Source: Lachnospiraceae bacterium (GTDB lineage: Bacteria; Bacillota; Clostridia; Lachnospirales; Lachnospiraceae). From it: a DNA stretch of 64,000 bases. This document shows, one piece after another, positions 40,891 to 49,967 of the stretch; positions within the stretch are counted from its first letter, which is position 1; every line of letters begins with the position of its first letter. Location: contig JAAZZQ010000019.1 of assembly GCA_014239155.1 (NCBI GenBank), positions 1-64,000 of the forward strand, in the 5' to 3' direction. The notes below the pieces were generated by a model. That model did no database searches, was not told the origin of the DNA, and worked only from the letters and a program-made list of their open reading frames with translations. The position numbers and the translations under genes are program-made.

Positions 40891-41959
40891 TTTCTTCACC
40901 CCTCTCCACTTTTCCAAGCCTGTCTGCAATCTTTATCTGCGCATCCATAGACTGATGACAATATGTTTCAATCGTAGTCGTTACTTTCCCATGCCCTAGC
41001 CGTTTTGCAATCTCGACAGGACTGAACCCCATCTGCACAAGCATACTCGCATGACTGTGTCTGGTACAATGGACAGTTATCTTTTTTACGCCTGACAGCT
41101 TGATTCCCCGCTCCATTTCATGCTCAAAGAAGCTCTTTGTCCTTCCTGCAAAAAGACGTGTGCCTGCCCTTGCCCGATAAACCGTTGAAATATACTCTTT
41201 TATCGCCTCCTGCAATTCCTTATGTATCGTAATTACTCTGATGGAACTTTCTGTTTTCGGAGCAGTAATTAAATCCTCTCCGTCAATCCTCGCAAGGGAT
41301 TCATCAACAGTAATCGTGCCTTCCTCAAAATTTACATCCTTTACCTGAAGCGCAAGCAGTTCTCCCAGACGCATCCCTGTCCAAAATAGAATCTGAAATG
41401 CAACCCATGAATCCTGCTTATCCATAATTGCATCCGAAAACTTCTGAAATTCCTCCAAAGTCCAGTATGGTCTTTCATCTGCCCTGCTCTTTCCCATACT
41501 TCCTGCTTTCCGGCAGGGATTGGAGCGCAAATCATAAAAATTAACTGCATAATTCAGAATGGCGCTGAGCTGGTTATGTATGGTTTTCAGATAAGTCGGC
41601 TTAAAGCCCTTCTCCATCATTTCCCCTTGCCATTTCCTTATCATAGGTGCAGTGATTTCATTGATTGGTGTCTTGCCAAAGTAAGGCAGGACTTTATCAT
41701 TCATCACATACTCTTTCTGTTTCATGGTCGTTTTCCGCAGGCGCTTTTCCATATCCGCTTTGTAAATTTCCCAAAAATCAGCCAGCGTCATTGTTGGGTC
41801 AGAAGATTGCTGCAATAAGAAATGCGCATACCATTCTTCCGCTTCTTTCTTTGTTTTAAACCCTCTTTTCTGCGACTTCTTTTTCGCTCCTGTCCAATCC
41901 GTCCAGCGGTATTGTATCCGCCAAGTGCCGTTTGGGTCTTTCTTTGCATTACAGCTCAT
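40880..41959 (-). CDS. int: Tyrosine recombinase/integrase of element 3
   Basis: ATG at 41959 (AAAGGAGG 7 nt upstream, overlapping the xis stop as ATGA) gives about 359 residues; ten more codons are open upstream. Arm-binding N-terminus (GTWRIQYRWTDWTGAKKKSQ), core-binding middle, and catalytic domain with Arg in GMRLGELLAL, HCTRHSHASML and GHGKVTTTIETYCH containing the Tyr nucleophile. It is the enzyme that placed element 3 directly in the guaA 3' end; its likely arm sites are the GTACCCA pairs. Confidence 0.93.
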   Translation of the reverse strand: MSCNAKKDPNGTWRIQYRWTDWTGAKKKSQKRGFKTKKEAEEWYAHFLLQQSSDPTMTLADFWEIYKADMEKRLRKTTMKQKEYVMNDKVLPYFGKTPINEITAPMIRKWQGEMMEKGFKPTYLKTIHNQLSAILNYAVNFYDLRSNPCRKAGSMGKSRADERPYWTLEEFQKFSDAIMDKQDSWVAFQILFWTGMRLGELLALQVKDVNFEEGTITVDESLARIDGEDLITAPKTESSIRVITIHKELQEAIKEYISTVYRARAGTRLFAGRTKSFFEHEMERGIKLSGVKKITVHCTRHSHASMLVQMGFSPVEIAKRLGHGKVTTTIETYCHQSMDAQIKIADRLGKVERGEESGV

Positions 41960-42150
41960 ACAACCGCCTCCTTTGCTGCCCCATACCATTTCTCCCTGAA
42001 ATATTCCACAGGAATTTTCCCTGCAATCGTAAGAAATCCCCTGCCTGCCAAATCCCTGTTCATCTCTCTGAGAATCTTGTAGGATTTTCCCATGCTCACA
42101 CCAAGCATCTTAGAAATATCCTCTGCATTGTAGTAAATCTTTTCATTCAT
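41956..42150 (-). CDS. xis: Excisionase-like HTH protein of element 3
   Basis: A 64-residue helix-turn-helix protein (YYNAEDISKMLGVSMGKSYK, then a GFLTIAGKIPVEYF wing), homologous to the two other Xis-like proteins here. Its stop overlaps the integrase ATG. The divergent promoter region to the XRE gene (42151-42318) is T-rich on the plus strand; no clean operator dyad was recognised there. Confidence 0.8.
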   Translation of the reverse strand: MNEKIYYNAEDISKMLGVSMGKSYKILREMNRDLAGRGFLTIAGKIPVEYFREKWYGAAKEAVV

Positions 42151-42318
42151 GTTATGTCCTCTCCTTCTCTTTGTTTCTGTGTAGTATCTTTATGTTTCGT
42201 TTTTATCATATCGTAACTTTTGTTTCTTGTCAATATCTTTTTTGCTTTATTTTTTTCTTTTTATGTGGTATGATTGATTTAGTGCAAATACACAGTTAAA
42301 ACTTTAGGAGGCAAACTT

Positions 42319-42879
42319 ATGACCGTTGGAGAAAATATACGCCGCATCCGCAAAGAGCGTGGTCTTACCCAGAAACAGTTAGGTGAATTGGTTGGTGCAA
42401 GCGAAGCCTATATTCGTGCCTACGAAAGCGGCAGACGCAATCCCAAACCATCATCCCTTGAAAAAATAGCAAATGCCCTTGCCGTTAATCCAGAGGTACT
42501 GGAAAATTCCGATTTTGACATGATTAAAGCCATGCACCGCTTATTCCAGATTGCCCGACAATACAACGGACATCTTTTTGCGTGCAAAGACGAGGAAGGC
42601 AATGATACAGTTGGAATACGTTTTGAAACCCTGACGCTGATGAACGCATGGTGCCAGCGTTACGAGAAATTTTTAGAAGATGTAGAAAAATGCAATGAAA
42701 TCAAAGATGCAAAAAAACGTGGGGAGGCTCTCATTAAAGCCGAAACAGATTATGACCGCTGGATGGACACTTACCCCGAACAGCATGGAGATGCCTTTTT
42801 CGACCTCAGCATCCAGCAGCTCCATGACCAAGTTATGGAAGATACAGAACACCGTTTGATAAACAATAATCTGGATTAA
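42319..42879 (+). CDS. XRE-family regulator of element 3
   Basis: A 186-residue protein with a Cro/CI domain at residues 4-60 (LTQKQLGELVGASEAYIRAYESG, in parts, then RRNPKPSSLEKIANAL). The helical C-terminal part has a DYDRWMDTYPEQHGDAF segment. TAGGAGG precedes the ATG. It is divergent from xis/int and is the last gene of the element before guaA. Paired GTACCCA arm repeats begin 8 bp after its stop. Confidence 0.87.
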   Translation: MTVGENIRRIRKERGLTQKQLGELVGASEAYIRAYESGRRNPKPSSLEKIANALAVNPEVLENSDFDMIKAMHRLFQIARQYNGHLFACKDEEGNDTVGIRFETLTLMNAWCQRYEKFLEDVEKCNEIKDAKKRGEALIKAETDYDRWMDTYPEQHGDAFFDLSIQQLHDQVMEDTEHRLINNNLD

Positions 42880-42886
42880 AAAATCT

Positions 42887-42904
42887 GTACCCAAATCGTA
42901 CCCA
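42887..42904. repeat. Right arm-type paired repeat of element 3 (GTACCCA)
   Basis: GTACCCA at 42887-42893 and 42898-42904, period 11 bp, the same 7-mer as at the left end (22116). Confidence 0.6.
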
Positions 42905-42916
42905 CCGCCAATTAAA

Positions 42917-42958
42917 AAATCCCCGCAAGTCCTGATTTTTCAAGACTTGCGAGGATTT
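42917..42958. terminator. Bidirectional terminator between element 3 and guaA
   Basis: AAATCCCCGCAAGTC pairs with GACTTGCGAGGATTT around a 12-nt loop, with A/T tracts outside. It lies 6 bp beyond the guaA stop and can serve both guaA and the XRE gene. Being inside the element, it was brought in with the insertion. Confidence 0.75.
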
Positions 42959-42964
42959 ACCCTC

Positions 42965-44575
42965 TCACTCGAACTCAATCGTCCCGGGTGGTTTACTTGT
43001 CAGATCATATACTACCCGATTAACCCCTCGCACTTCATTAATTATCCTGCTCATCACCCTCTGCAATACCTCCCACGGTATCTCTGCGCTCTCGGCGGTC
43101 ATAAAATCCACCGTCTTCACAGCGCGCAACACCACTGCATAGTCGTACGTTCGTTCGTCTCCCATTACACCGACAGAGCGCATATTTGTCAACGCTGCAA
43201 AATATTGGTCTGGTTTCCACGGCACTATCACATTATGCTCTTTGGCATATAGCGCAGTTGCCTTGTCCACCTCCTCGCGATAAATTGAGTCCGCATCTTG
43301 CACAATGCGCACCTTCTCCGCTGTGACTTCTCCAATAATCCGAATCCCAAGCCCCGGCCCCGGAAAAGGCTGACGGAACACAAGCTTTTCAGGAATCCCA
43401 AGCTCCAATCCCACTTTACGAACTTCATCTTTAAATAAATCTCGAAGCGGCTCAATAATCTCTTTAAAATCCACATAATCTGGTAGTCCGCCAACATTAT
43501 GGTGCGACTTAATCACCGCGGACTCCCCGCCAAGACCACTCTCAACCACATCAGGATAAATCGTTCCTTGCGCGAGGAAATCTACTGTACCGATTTTTTT
43601 CGCCTCTTCCTCAAACACACGGATAAACTCTTCCCCGATAATCTTGCGCTTTTGCTCTGGTTCCGTAACCCCCGCAAGTCTCGCATAATATCGCTCCTGT
43701 GCATTGACACGGATAAAATTTAAGTCAAAATCCCCATCTAAGCCAAAGGCTGCCTCAACCTCATCACCCTCATTTTTGCGCAGCAAACCATGATCCACAA
43801 ATACGCAAGTAAGCTGTTTCCCAATTGCACGCGATAACAATCCCGCCGCGACTGAGGAATCCACCCCGCCAGACAGCGCAAGAAGTACTTTTCCATCTCT
43901 TACTTTTTCTCGAATCTGCTTTACTGATTCCTCCACAAATGAATCCATTCTCCATGTACCTGCGCAGTCACAAATATTGCGCACAAAATTATAAATCATT
44001 TTCATTCCATCAACAGTGTGTAATACTTCTGGGTGAAATTGAATTGCATATAACTTTTTGTCAGAACACTCTGCCGCTGCCACTGGGCAATCTGCTGTAT
44101 GCGCAGTCACACAAAAACCAGGTGCAATTTCAGAAATATAGTCAAAATGACTCATCCAACAGATTGTGGTCTGCTCTACATTCGCAAGCAATGGTGTGGT
44201 CGTATCCACATAAACTTGTGTCTTTCCATACTCGCGAACGGGAGCTTTTTCAACTTTTCCGCCAAGCACAAACATCATTAGCTGGGCACCATAGCAAAGT
44301 CCCAATACCGGAATCCCTAATTCAAAAAGCTCCTTTGTATATGTAGGCGCATTTTCTTCATAACAACTATTGGGACCACCTGTAAGTATAATACCTTTTG
44401 GTGCTATTGCCTTAATCTGTTCAATGTTCGTTTTATAAGAATAAATTTCACAGTAAACATTACATTCCCTGACACGCCTCGCCACAAGCTGATTATACTG
44501 TCCGCCAAAATCAATAACAATTACCTTTTCGTCGGAAAGCCCTCTCTTCATGGAATGTTTTTTTTCCATTTCCAT
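42965..44575 (-). CDS. guaA: GMP synthase (glutamine-hydrolysing)
   Basis: A 536-residue enzyme converting XMP to GMP with ATP and glutamine, in the cytoplasm. The class I glutamine amidotransferase has [12 protein letters not shown] (Cys near residue 95) and FHPEVLHT (His/Glu near 183). The ATP pyrophosphatase has the P-loop [16 protein letters not shown] near 233. The C-terminal dimerisation domain ends [13 protein letters not shown]. An AGGAGG site precedes the ATG. The last codons (ATTGAGTTCGAGTGA) contain the attachment core used by the element array, and the reading frame is intact after insertion. Confidence 0.98.
   Translation of the reverse strand: MEMEKKHSMKRGLSDEKVIVIDFGGQYNQLVARRVRECNVYCEIYSYKTNIEQIKAIAPKGIILTGGPNSCYEENAPTYTKELFELGIPVLGLCYGAQLMMFVLGGKVEKAPVREYGKTQVYVDTTTPLLANVEQTTICWMSHFDYISEIAPGFCVTAHTADCPVAAAECSDKKLYAIQFHPEVLHTVDGMKMIYNFVRNICDCAGTWRMDSFVEESVKQIREKVRDGKVLLALSGGVDSSVAAGLLSRAIGKQLTCVFVDHGLLRKNEGDEVEAAFGLDGDFDLNFIRVNAQERYYARLAGVTEPEQKRKIIGEEFIRVFEEEAKKIGTVDFLAQGTIYPDVVESGLGGESAVIKSHHNVGGLPDYVDFKEIIEPLRDLFKDEVRKVGLELGIPEKLVFRQPFPGPGLGIRIIGEVTAEKVRIVQDADSIYREEVDKATALYAKEHNVIVPWKPDQYFAALTNMRSVGVMGDERTYDYAVVLRAVKTVDFMTAESAEIPWEVLQRVMSRIINEVRGVNRVVYDLTSKPPGTIEFE
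42969..42976. repeat. Attachment core in the 3' end of guaA
   Basis: TCGAACTC is the reverse complement of the GAGTTCGA in the last codons of guaA. It recurs at 22006, 13714 and 2592. Integration here restores the stop and the last residues of GuaA. Confidence 0.85.
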
Positions 44576-44628
44576 TTTTTATCCTCCTCGCCATCATTTC
44601 TATCTGTATTGCCACAAATATATGCTTT

Positions 44629-44657
44629 ATGGTATCATGAAAAAAGAATGAAATCAA
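44629..44657 (-). promoter_or_regulatory. Probable guaA promoter
   Basis: TTGATT (44657-44652) and TACCAT (44634-44629) on the minus strand are 17 bp apart, with a leader of about 45 nt before the ATG. No purine riboswitch consensus was recognised in 44576-44788. Confidence 0.5.
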
Positions 44658-44788
44658 CATCTTATAAACATTTCGTTTTTTGCATATAACTTATTTCCAA
44701 GTTACTGAAAATCCATCTTGTAACAGATTTTCATCCATTCCTACATGTATGTTAGAAATCACTACGACGCTATAGCGTTGTATAACTA

Positions 44789-45763
44789 TTAATTTAAATC
44801 TATAACTTCATATCCCAACTTCACTTCCTTGACGACACTCTCCTCTTGCCGCATTAATTCCATCAGTCTGCGGACTGCCAACTCACCACTCTTTTCATAA
44901 AAATAGCGAGCTGTAATCAACGCTGGAACAGCAATTCTTGTAATTTCTGAACCACCATGCCCTGCTACCAAAATCTCCTCTGGTACTGCAATGTTATGCT
45001 CTTGAAAATATTGCATTGCACCAAGTGCCATTGCATCTGTAGCACAGATAAGTCCATTTAGAGTATCACACTTGCCTAGAAGCTCTCTCGCATTCTCATA
45101 ACCGGAAGCCACTGTAAAGTCGGCAGTCACAACATTATCCGCAAGCATCTTATACCCCATGTCACGCACCGCATCACAAAATCCTTTGTATCGTGCCTCC
45201 CCTGCTGCTTTATCTTTCCATATTGCACTCATGTAGCCCAACTTTGTTCTACCCTTTTCTAATAGTAATTTTGTGATGTCATAACAAGCATGATAATCGT
45301 CATGGTATACACAACAGTAGCCTGACAGATACTGCCCCACAATTACTACTGGCACCGACAGACTCTTTAGTGCGCGCCTATGTTCCGCCAAGAACACTGT
45401 CGCAACTAAAATCACACCATCCACTTGCTTTTCATTAAAAGCAGAGAGATACTCTACTTCCTTTTGGGGATTATTCTGCGTGACTGCGAGCATCATTCGG
45501 TACTCGCTTTTATTAAACTCATAAAGCATCCCCTCCACAATTCTTCCAATGGAAGAAGACGAAATCTTTGGCACAATTACACCAATCATTTTTGTCTTTT
45601 TGGTTCGCAGCGTTTGCGCCTGAATGGAAGGACGATAACCCGTTTCCTCCACAACCTTACGAACTGCCTTTTGCTTTTCCTCTGAAATGTATCCGTTATT
45701 GAAATATCGCGAAACAGCTGCCCGTGACACACCTGCCATCTTCGCTATATCCGCTATGTTCAT
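44789..45763 (-). CDS. LacI-family repressor, probably of the amylosucrase locus
   Basis: A 324-residue repressor. The N-terminal HTH is MNIADIAKMAGVSRAAVSRY with NNGYISEEKQKAV, followed by the hinge helix region and the periplasmic-binding-like sensor domain (IGVIVPKISSSSIGRIVEGM onwards). It lies between guaA and amylosucrase on the same strand. The similarity to sucrose-type repressors (ScrR-like HTH) and two perfect LacI/cre-type sites upstream of the HPr-like/amylosucrase operon suggest that it controls sucrose use. Confidence 0.85.
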   Translation of the reverse strand: MNIADIAKMAGVSRAAVSRYFNNGYISEEKQKAVRKVVEETGYRPSIQAQTLRTKKTKMIGVIVPKISSSSIGRIVEGMLYEFNKSEYRMMLAVTQNNPQKEVEYLSAFNEKQVDGVILVATVFLAEHRRALKSLSVPVVIVGQYLSGYCCVYHDDYHACYDITKLLLEKGRTKLGYMSAIWKDKAAGEARYKGFCDAVRDMGYKMLADNVVTADFTVASGYENARELLGKCDTLNGLICATDAMALGAMQYFQEHNIAVPEEILVAGHGGSEITRIAVPALITARYFYEKSGELAVRRLMELMRQEESVVKEVKLGYEVIDLN

Positions 45764-46122
45764 CTATATCGCCTCTTTTACAGAACTGTTTCAAATAAAA
45801 ATTTATCAAAAAATAACTGGCACAATCTGACTTATCATGGATCGATTGTATATTGATAGGGAAGTTTCTATGCTGACAGTAGCCCTTTATCTATCGGTAA
45901 CATTCAACCTTCAACTTCACTGTCACATCTGATGCACACAAAATACCTCAAAGTCGCATTTTAGCCCTCGTACAACACACAAAATTTCATAACAACCATT
46001 GCTGGTAAGAACCTTACTCCCTACATTTTTGGAAATACAATTCTGAAGAAATATGCTACACAATCGGCATCAGTTATTTTTCTACAGCACCTAACTTAAA
46101 TAACAATTAGCTTTTCATACAT

Positions 46123-46455
46123 TTAAGAACTGTATATAAATAATGCAAAAATTTTTGCCTAATAATGTCACTTTACACCACTTTACAACTTTTTTATAAA
46201 TAGATAATGTTACCCAAATCCTTGAAAATACTACTTTTTCTGCTTCAAAGGGTGCAAATTTTGCTATAGGATACAATATTTGATACCCAAAAAAGTTAAA
46301 ATTTGAGTCCAAAATATTATTTATCGTTTTGGGATTAAACCTCGAAACCCAGAGAAATTAGTAAGACCAATTAAGTTTTTTTAATTCAGAGAGCTTTGAA
46401 CAATCAAATCATCAAAAAGTTGTAAAGTGGTGTCACTTTATATACAGTTCCTTAA
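46123..46455. mobile_element. MITE-like element, 333 bp, flanked by TTAA
   Basis: Terminal inverted repeats GAACTGTATATAAA (46127-46140) and its complement (46437-46450) are followed inside by a second inverted block CACCACTTTACAACTTTTT (from about 46174, and complement 46414-46432). The left arm is interrupted by 35 bp containing GCAAAAATTTTTGC. TTAA lies outside both ends (46123-46126, 46452-46455), like a target duplication. No transposase is encoded. It lies in the 776-bp gap between the LacI and amylosucrase genes; the rest of that gap is AT-rich and featureless. Confidence 0.7.
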
Positions 46456-46539
46456 TTAATACAAAACAAACTTTTACATTGTTAAAACTTATATTATGTT
46501 ACTTCAACACATTTTATTTAACACTTTTTTATAATAACA

Positions 46540-48378
46540 TTATTTCCCTTTTAGATAATAAAATCCATATGGTTGCAATTTCACCTCATTCAGTTTCATC
46601 TTCTTCCCAGAAACCAACTCAATAGCATCCCCCTCCACTCCGTTAAGCCATGCAGTCTTATCAAACTCACTGAAATTAAATACACCATAGAGCTTTTCAC
46701 CATCAAAATATCTTCCAATACACAATATAGACGCATCTCCTGTATCAACAGTCCATGTATCTGCATAGGAAACAAACACCTTCTCTGTCTTGCGAATCTG
46801 TTCAAGCTTCTTTAGTCCTTGAAACAGCTTTCCCTCTACAGTGTTTTTATTTTTAATATTCTCTGCCAGCTTCCAGTTCATAGGGCCACGGTGAATATAG
46901 CGCGAATCTGCCACTTTGTTTGGGTCCTCTTTATAATGATAATCGTTCACTTGACCAATCTCATCTCCACTATAAAGCACTGGAATCCCCGACTGCATAA
47001 ACATATATGCATGAAGCATCAAATCCATTTGTATTGCGCGCTCCATCGCGGCATTATCCCCCTCAAATCCTGCCTTTTCCACACCACACATAGACGCTGT
47101 TGTGCCACAGAACCGCGCATCACCAGTAACTGGGTCTGCGTTGTAAAGCTCACCTCGGCTGCAACTGCTGCCATCGTACCCCTGAAAATAATCATTCAGG
47201 TACTTCTTATGCGCGCGCTCCTCCATGCCATCCATCTTTAACGTGCCATAGTCCAATCCCCACCCAATGTCATCATGGCAGCGCAAATAATTTAGAAAAA
47301 CATAATCCTTGGGCAGCGCATTCACAATGTCAAGCTGTTTTTTCAACAGTTTGACATCACGCGTCGCAACAGTATGCCACGTAGTTGCCATAGTTGTAAC
47401 ATTGTAGAGCATGTGACATTCCGGCTTCTCGACTGTGCCAAAATATGGTGTCACCTTCTCTGGCTCCATTACAACTTCCCCAAGCAAAAGCACGCCCGGA
47501 CAAACAATCTCACTAATCATGCGCATCATACGTACAATGGTATGTACTTGTTTCAGGTTGCGACATGGCGTGTTCAGTTCCTTCCATATATATGGAACTG
47601 CATCAATGCGAACAATATCAATTCCTCGGTTTGCCAGATAGAGGAAATTATACATCATTTCGTTAAAAACACGTGGATTTTTATAGTTCAAATCCCACTG
47701 ATAAGGATAAAAACTTGTCATTACATAATGATTAGCGTCAGGGAGCCAAGTAAAGTTCCCTGGTGCAGTCGTTGGAAAAACCTGCGGAACAGTTTTTTCA
47801 TACTCCTGAGGAATCTCAGAATTGTTATAGAAAAAATAGCGACTCATGTACTCGCCTTCCCCTTGGCGTGCCCTCCTCGCCCACTCGTGCTCCTCTGAAG
47901 TATGATTCATGACAAAATCCATACATACATTAATGCCTTTTTTATGACAGGCAGCCGTCAGGCTGTCCAAATCCTTCATAGAACCCAATTTTTCCTGTAC
48001 TTTACGAAAATCCGATACGGCATACCCACCATCCGAACGCCCCTCTGGTGTGTCAAGAAACGGCATTAAGTGAATGTAATTCACATTACACTGCTCTATG
48101 TAGTCAAGCTTTGACTCTACACCCTTCATATTTCCGGCAAAATTATCAATGTAAAACATCATTCCAAGCAAATCATTCTGTTTGTACCAGCCTAAATCTG
48201 ACGCCCGCTTCTCATCTTGTTTTTTTAATTCCTTGTCCCTGTCTAGATAAAACTGTCGCATATTGTCAGTAAGCTCGGCAAACATGGAATCATTGTCATA
48301 CAACTCCATGTAGAGCCAACGTAACTCATCGTGATGTCGTTCCAATCTCTTTAAATAAACATTATCCCCTTTTACCAT
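46540..48378 (-). CDS. Amylosucrase-like GH13 enzyme
   Basis: A protein of about 612 residues (ATG 48378, GAGGTG upstream). It is close to amylosucrase in layout: N-terminal helical domain (LYGDN-like YMELYDNDSMFAEL), TIM barrel with NHTSEEHEWA, nucleophile Asp in GIDIVRIDAVPYIWK, acid/base Glu in GVLLLGEVVMEP, and the third Asp in NYLRCHDDIGW. The C-terminal beta domain is present. Amylosucrase uses sucrose to build alpha-1,4 glucan and release fructose; sucrose phosphorylase activity is a possible alternative. No signal peptide, so cytoplasmic. Downstream of an HPr-like gene and upstream of the LacI gene. Confidence 0.85.
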   Translation of the reverse strand: MVKGDNVYLKRLERHHDELRWLYMELYDNDSMFAELTDNMRQFYLDRDKELKKQDEKRASDLGWYKQNDLLGMMFYIDNFAGNMKGVESKLDYIEQCNVNYIHLMPFLDTPEGRSDGGYAVSDFRKVQEKLGSMKDLDSLTAACHKKGINVCMDFVMNHTSEEHEWARRARQGEGEYMSRYFFYNNSEIPQEYEKTVPQVFPTTAPGNFTWLPDANHYVMTSFYPYQWDLNYKNPRVFNEMMYNFLYLANRGIDIVRIDAVPYIWKELNTPCRNLKQVHTIVRMMRMISEIVCPGVLLLGEVVMEPEKVTPYFGTVEKPECHMLYNVTTMATTWHTVATRDVKLLKKQLDIVNALPKDYVFLNYLRCHDDIGWGLDYGTLKMDGMEERAHKKYLNDYFQGYDGSSCSRGELYNADPVTGDARFCGTTASMCGVEKAGFEGDNAAMERAIQMDLMLHAYMFMQSGIPVLYSGDEIGQVNDYHYKEDPNKVADSRYIHRGPMNWKLAENIKNKNTVEGKLFQGLKKLEQIRKTEKVFVSYADTWTVDTGDASILCIGRYFDGEKLYGVFNFSEFDKTAWLNGVEGDAIELVSGKKMKLNEVKLQPYGFYYLKGK

Positions 48379-48429
48379 AATCACACCTCATATTTTAAAA
48401 TTTTAACAAAATCTTTCGATTTTTATTCG

Positions 48430-48663
48430 CTATGCCTCCGAATACACAAACGGTGCTATAATGTTCTCAATTTCCTTGTTATCTGAGTGATATCTCAATT
48501 GAAGCGGACCTGATAAATCCAGTGCCATCACTCCGAGTATGGACTTTGCATCAACAACTCTACGACCGGAACCCAAATCAAAACTCGCATCAATTTTGTC
48601 GATTGAATTCACAAACTGTCTCACCTGTTCTACGTTGCTAAACTTAATATGTACCTGCTGCAT
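48430..48663 (-). CDS. HPr-like protein lacking the phosphorylated histidine
   Basis: A 77-residue HPr-fold protein. The regulatory-serine region VVDAKSILGVMALDL matches HPr around Ser46. The GLHARPA motif with the catalytic His is missing: the segment reads FSNVEQVRQFVNSI. It thus cannot act as a normal phosphotransferase carrier but, like Crh, could be serine-phosphorylated and act as a co-regulator with CcpA or the local LacI protein. GAAAGGAATG precedes the ATG. It starts the operon with amylosucrase, 51 bp upstream of it. Confidence 0.8.
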   Translation of the reverse strand: MQQVHIKFSNVEQVRQFVNSIDKIDASFDLGSGRRVVDAKSILGVMALDLSGPLQLRYHSDNKEIENIIAPFVYSEA

Positions 48664-48797
48664 AATATCATTCCTTTCTCCAAATTTGTATGGTTCCTTC
48701 TCGCAGTCACAACAAACTGTTTCTTACAAGCTATCTTTGTGCATGTCTGTCTTAACATGACACAACAGAATCTTTGATGCTAAAACAATCCCTTGTG

Positions 48798-48909
48798 TGT
48801 TATCGGTTTCATATATATTTCAATCTTATGCTATTTAATTTTATTTGTAAATAGTCATTTTACATAATTTTACAATATTTTTTTGCATATTTTTATGTGA
48901 ACGATTTCA
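48798..48909 (-). promoter_or_regulatory. Promoter with two cre/LacI-type operators for the HPr-like/amylosucrase operon
   Basis: TTTACA (48851-48846), 17 bp, TAAGAT (48828-48823) predicts a start near 48816. TGAAACCGATAACA (48811-48798) lies just downstream of the start, and TGTGAACGATTTCA (48896-48909) upstream. Both fit the cre consensus TGWNANCGNTNWCA at every position. They could bind CcpA or the LacI-type protein at 44789. The leader to the HPr-like gene is about 150 nt with no gene. Confidence 0.75.
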
Positions 48910-49007
48910 TATATAGGTATTTTAAATTATATCTTTTATAACTCTATGGTTGAACTTCCTTCGCATTGTATTCCATACATACCCAAACTGCAATTACACT
49001 GCTCTTT

Positions 49008-49661
49008 TTAAAACTCCATTCTCTCCACAATATCGTTCCAAGCTTCCTCGTCAATCTCTTCCTCACGAAACAGCTTTCTTTTATCTTCATCTGTAATCTT
49101 ACGAATAACCTTACAGGGATTTCCTGCTGCGATACACCAGTCTGGAATATCCTTTGTCACCACACTGCCCGCACCAATCACAACATTGTTTCCAATGTGC
49201 ACACCCGGACAAACTACTGTATTACCTCCAAGCCATACATTATCACCAATAGTAACCTCTTTTCCATACTCATAAGCAGAGTTACGGGTAATTGGGTGAA
49301 CTGGGTGCCCCGCTGTATAAATGGCTACATTGGGTGCCATCTGGCAGTTATCTCCAATCTTAATTTTTGCCACATCCAACAGTGTACAATTATAATTTGC
49401 AAAGAAATTTCTACCCACCTCAATATGTTTTCCATAATCACAATAAAACGGCGGATTCACAAAGGCATTCTCTGATTTGCCAAAAAGCTCTTTCACCACT
49501 TCTCTGATTCCCGCAAAGTCAGAACGATCCATAAAATTTAATCGCTGCAAAATTTTTCTGCATACAAGTTGTTCTTCAAAAATACTGTCATCCGAAATGT
49601 AAGCTAAACCTGCATCCCTACGCTCCCTATGTGTCATTTTAATTCTTTTATCATTTTCCAT
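49008..49661 (-). CDS. Sugar O-acetyltransferase (maltose/galactoside type)
   Basis: A 217-residue left-handed beta-helix acetyltransferase of the Maa/LacA group. An N-terminal helical cap is followed by hexapeptide repeats (VAIYTAGHPVHP with the catalytic His, then IGDNVWLGGNTVVCPGVHIG, in parts, and VVIGAGSVVTKDIPDW). The TAGHP motif and GNPCKVIR ending are typical. It acetylates sugars with acetyl-CoA in the cytoplasm. It stands alone, leftward, upstream of the sugar operon's control region. Confidence 0.9.
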   Translation of the reverse strand: MENDKRIKMTHRERRDAGLAYISDDSIFEEQLVCRKILQRLNFMDRSDFAGIREVVKELFGKSENAFVNPPFYCDYGKHIEVGRNFFANYNCTLLDVAKIKIGDNCQMAPNVAIYTAGHPVHPITRNSAYEYGKEVTIGDNVWLGGNTVVCPGVHIGNNVVIGAGSVVTKDIPDWCIAAGNPCKVIRKITDEDKRKLFREEEIDEEAWNDIVERMEF

Positions 49662-49967
49662 CTTGTTTTTCCTCCAAATCGTATTTTATAGTATAATTGT
49701 TTTCCTTCTGGCAATAACAAATTTTTAGTTTAAAGTCTCTTATTATTATAATATCACTTTCGTATCGGGCTTTAAAACACAGAGACATTAACAAGTACAT
49801 TTGAAAAATTCTTTCCCTCAAATGTTCATCACAATTTCTGCGAAATTCACTTATCTAGCAGATTGTGATAAACCAAATGCAGTTGTCAAAACACAATTTG
49901 CCAACTGCATTTGATACAAATACGAGATTTCAATATTTTTATACAGAAAGTAATCATTTTAATTCTA
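49662..49967. other. Gene-free interval with a 12-bp inverted repeat
   Basis: No ORF of note. CAAATGCAGTTG (49874-49885) and CAACTGCATTTG (49902-49913) form a hairpin just beyond the stop of the 78-aa gene and may end its transcript. Confidence 0.5.

Larger units (their letters stand above)
22006..42976. mobile_element. Element 3: 21-kb defence-carrying integrative mobilizable element
   Basis: Bounded by TCGAACTC cores with matched GTACCCA arm repeats at both ends (22116 and 42887). It carries CBASS, a DUF1016 nuclease, type I restriction-modification, a broken tnpV, relaxase, oriT-like region, ParR/ParM-like genes, VapE, primase, MobC, integrase, xis and XRE. It is adjacent to guaA, so it is probably the most recently inserted of the array. 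Confidence 0.85.

Noticed and set aside
44576-44788. Purine riboswitch upstream of guaA
   Set aside because: The expected conserved loops were not found; only a plain promoter and AGGAGG are seen.
46115-46312. A 65-codon leftward frame inside the MITE-like element
   Set aside because: It runs through the inverted repeats, has no ribosome site and does not resemble a transposase.
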